6,666 nt of DNA from Caryophanales bacterium (GTDB taxonomy: Bacteria; Bacillota_I; Bacilli_A; RFN20; JAISJY01): positions 1 to 6,666 of the forward strand of contig JAISJY010000030.1 in assembly GCA_031261365.1 (NCBI GenBank), read 5' to 3'. The notes beneath the pieces were generated by a model. It was not told the origin of the DNA and searched no databases. It was given only the letters and a program-made list of their open reading frames with translations. Of the stretch, positions 4,436-6,666 are shown piece after piece. The first letter of the stretch is position 1, and each line of letters begins with the position of its first letter. Both the position numbers and the translations under genes were made by a program.

Positions 4436-6666
4436 ATGAATATATATAAAAAGTTAGGTTCTTGGTTAGTGTTGCTGTTTGTTTCTCTTCCTTTGATTTC
4501 TTGTATACCTGAAAAGTTAATCAGTGATATTGATAATTATAAATTATTAGAAAATATAACTGAACAACAAATAACAGAAATAGAAGCTCTTAAAACAAAA
4601 TATAACAATAAGTTTGTTTATGCTATGAACCCTTCTACTGAAGCCTTTGCCGATGATGAAGGCAATATAAATGGCTTTTCAAGTAAGATAACTAATTGGT
4701 TAAGTTCTTTTTTTCAAACTTCTTTTGTTCCAGAAATATATTCTTGGGAAGATTTATTTAATGGTTTAGATAGTAATGAAATACAATTCACAGGAGAATT
4801 AAGTCCTGCTTTAAGTCGAACAAATATAAATACTCAAACAGGTGTTCCTGATTTTTATATGACTGAACCGATAGCCCAAAGGTCAATTGGTATCTTTAGA
4901 ATAAAAGATGCTCTTGATTTAAAAGAGATAGCTAAAGAAAGACCATTAAAGTTTTTATTTTATGAAGGTTCGGCAACTATTGGTCTTATAGAAGAGAATA
5001 AAAATGCTATTTTTGAATATACTTATGGGACTGCTAATTCGGCAAATGATGTTTATAATGAGTTATTATTAGGAAATTATGATGCTTTTTTAGAAGATAG
5101 AACCATGGAAGAAGGGTATGCAGGTTTTGAAGATTTAATAATAAAAGACTTTTTTCCTTTAATTCACACTCAAGTCTCAATTTCCACTAAACAGGCAGAA
5201 TTAAAACCTTTTATAGATGTTATAGGTTTGTTTATGAAAGCAGGACAGTCTAAGTTCTTTAGTGATTTATATTCAGAAGGTTACCACGATTATTCAAAAT
5301 ATCTTTTATACAATAAGTTTGATGAAGAAGAAAGAGAATATTTAAAGAATAATTCTACTATTAAAGTTTTATTAGAAAGCAATAATTACCCTGTTTCTTT
5401 TTTTGAGAATGATGAAAATAAGTTTCAAGGTATAGCTATTGATATATTAAATAAAATGTCTAAATTATTAGATGTTAATTTTGAAAGAGTAAATCAAAGA
5501 AATGTTAAATGGAGTGATTTATTAAAAGTCTTAGAAAATGGACAAGCTAGTATGATAAGCGAATTAGTTCAAGTGCCATCTAGAAAAGGTAAATACTTAT
5601 GGACTGATGAACCTTATAGTAAAGATAAGTTTGTTTTGATTTCTAAAAAGAATAAAGAAGAAATTGCGTTAAATGAAATAATAGAGGCTCGTGTTGGTTT
5701 AACAAGTGATTCTATTATGAGTGATTTATTTACAACTTGGTTTCCTAATCACCCTAATGTTAAAAATTATGAAACTAGTGAAGCCATTACTGCCCTTGAA
5801 AAAGGTGAGATAGATTTCATTATGGGAACAAGAAACTTATTATTGACCATTACTAACTTTTATGAAAAGCCTGGTTATAAAATAAATTACACTTTTGATT
5901 ATGAATATGAATCTTCTTTTGGTTTCAATATAAATGAAGAAATACTAGCAAGTATTATCTCTAAAACTCAAAATTATTTAGATGTTCAAGAAATATCAGG
6001 TGCTTGGACTAATATGACTTTTGATTATAGTTCTAAACTATATCAAGCCCAAATGCCTTTTTTATTTACTGTTATGACAGTGGCTATTGCTATTATTTTA
6101 GTGGCTGTTTTATTTTTAATTAATAGAAGAAGAAATGCTCAAGTTATGGAACATACTATTAAGGTAAGAACTAAGGCTTTAAGAATTCAAACCCTTAATG
6201 CTCAAGTGGCAAGTAAAGCAAAAGGTGAGTTTCTGGCAAGAATGAGCCATGAAATAAGAACACCATTAAATGCTATTATTGGTATGGCAACTATTGCTAA
6301 ACAAGCAAGTCATGAAGGCAAAGTTGAAAGTTCCATTGAAGAAATATTAACAGCATCTAACCACTTGTTAGGTATTTTAAATGATGTTCTAGATATGTCC
6401 AAAATTGAATCTGGTAAGTTTAATTTAGCTTTAGAGTTCTTAAACTTGAAGGAAGCAATGAAAGAAGTCTTTAATATTGTGGAATTAAAATGTTTAGATA
6501 AAAATATTAAATTAGTTTCTAATTATGAAGAATTAAATAACTTACATATTTTAGGAGATAAATTAAGATTAAAACAAGTAATGATTAATTTATTAGGAAA
6601 TGCTGTGAAGTTCACAGAGGCGGGTGGCACTATTAAGTTTTTTATAAATATTGTTAGTGAAGATAT
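4436..6666 (+). CDS. BvgS/EvgS-like sensor histidine kinase, 3' end outside window
   Basis: 743 full codons visible, open at the right edge. An N-terminal hydrophobic segment (about residues 7-23) ends in LISC, a lipobox-like site with Cys23. Two periplasmic-binding-type (SBP_bac_3-like) domains follow at about 59-295 and 308-530; the first carries FTGELSPALSR, the second FQGIAIDILNKMSKLLDV and ALEKGEIDFIMG. A membrane helix at about 541-564 and NRRRN lead by a short coiled linker to the HisKA H-box FLARMSHEIRTPLNAIIG, with phospho-acceptor His605. The ATPase N-box LRLKQVMINLLGNAVKFT (Asn718, Asn722) is intact; later G boxes and any receiver domain lie beyond the window. It should sense a small extracellular ligand, by family perhaps an amino acid, and autophosphorylate. 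GAAAAGG at 4424-4430 supports the ATG. Divergent from the secreted protein, a plausible target. Confidence 0.93.
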   Translation, partial: MNIYKKLGSWLVLLFVSLPLISCIPEKLISDIDNYKLLENITEQQITEIEALKTKYNNKFVYAMNPSTEAFADDEGNINGFSSKITNWLSSFFQTSFVPEIYSWEDLFNGLDSNEIQFTGELSPALSRTNINTQTGVPDFYMTEPIAQRSIGIFRIKDALDLKEIAKERPLKFLFYEGSATIGLIEENKNAIFEYTYGTANSANDVYNELLLGNYDAFLEDRTMEEGYAGFEDLIIKDFFPLIHTQVSISTKQAELKPFIDVIGLFMKAGQSKFFSDLYSEGYHDYSKYLLYNKFDEEEREYLKNNSTIKVLLESNNYPVSFFENDENKFQGIAIDILNKMSKLLDVNFERVNQRNVKWSDLLKVLENGQASMISELVQVPSRKGKYLWTDEPYSKDKFVLISKKNKEEIALNEIIEARVGLTSDSIMSDLFTTWFPNHPNVKNYETSEAITALEKGEIDFIMGTRNLLLTITNFYEKPGYKINYTFDYEYESSFGFNINEEILASIISKTQNYLDVQEISGAWTNMTFDYSSKLYQAQMPFLFTVMTVAIAIILVAVLFLINRRRNAQVMEHTIKVRTKALRIQTLNAQVASKAKGEFLARMSHEIRTPLNAIIGMATIAKQASHEGKVESSIEEILTASNHLLGILNDVLDMSKIESGKFNLALEFLNLKEAMKEVFNIVELKCLDKNIKLVSNYEELNNLHILGDKLRLKQVMINLLGNAVKFTEAGGTIKFFINIVSED

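Noticed and set aside
636..6666. Mycoplasma-type code with TGA as tryptophan
   Set aside because: No in-frame TGA occurs in the large genes, Trp is TGG throughout, and TGA ends the XRE gene at the expected length.

Overview
The window is AT-rich, CpG-poor DNA with short, strong Shine-Dalgarno sites and Gram-positive style secretion signals. It looks like a low-GC Firmicutes/Tenericutes genome, perhaps an Erysipelotrichales-, Acholeplasmatales- or RF39-like gut lineage; this placement is an inference. TGA is used as a stop (end of the small regulator, antisense of 2150-2152) and Trp is written TGG, so the standard bacterial code fits and a TGA=Trp mycoplasma is unlikely.

Layout. (1) 7-240: the end of a CRISPR array, four identical 36-bp repeats and three 30-bp spacers, with the geometry of type II (Cas9) arrays. 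No cas gene lies in the window; any would be to the left. (2) 265-594 (+): a 109-residue protein with two predicted membrane segments, starting only 24 bp after the last repeat. (3) 2380 to 636 (-): a two-gene operon, a 76-aa XRE-type HTH regulator overlapping by 4 bp (ATGA) a 505-aa AlbA_2 (Schlafen-like) / RecG-C-terminal-like ATPase / winged-helix protein. This cassette is visibly richer in CpG than the genes around it, as expected of acquired DNA, and it lies beside the CRISPR array. (4) 4204 to 2636 (-): a secreted 522-aa predicted beta-helix (GLUG-like) surface protein, followed by a clear intrinsic terminator. (5) 4436 to the right edge (+): a BvgS/EvgS-like sensor histidine kinase with two periplasmic-binding-type ligand domains, one membrane segment, a HisKA domain and the start of the ATPase domain, cut by the window end.

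How the parts may work together. The left half (CRISPR end, small membrane protein, XRE plus AlbA_2 ATPase) resembles an accessory or defence neighbourhood. The right half is a divergent pair, kinase and secreted protein, separated by 231 bp that contain a perfect 19-bp inverted repeat. That repeat overlaps the likely promoter of the secreted protein, so it is a candidate operator. No function is proven for the small membrane protein, the AlbA_2 operon or the secreted protein.
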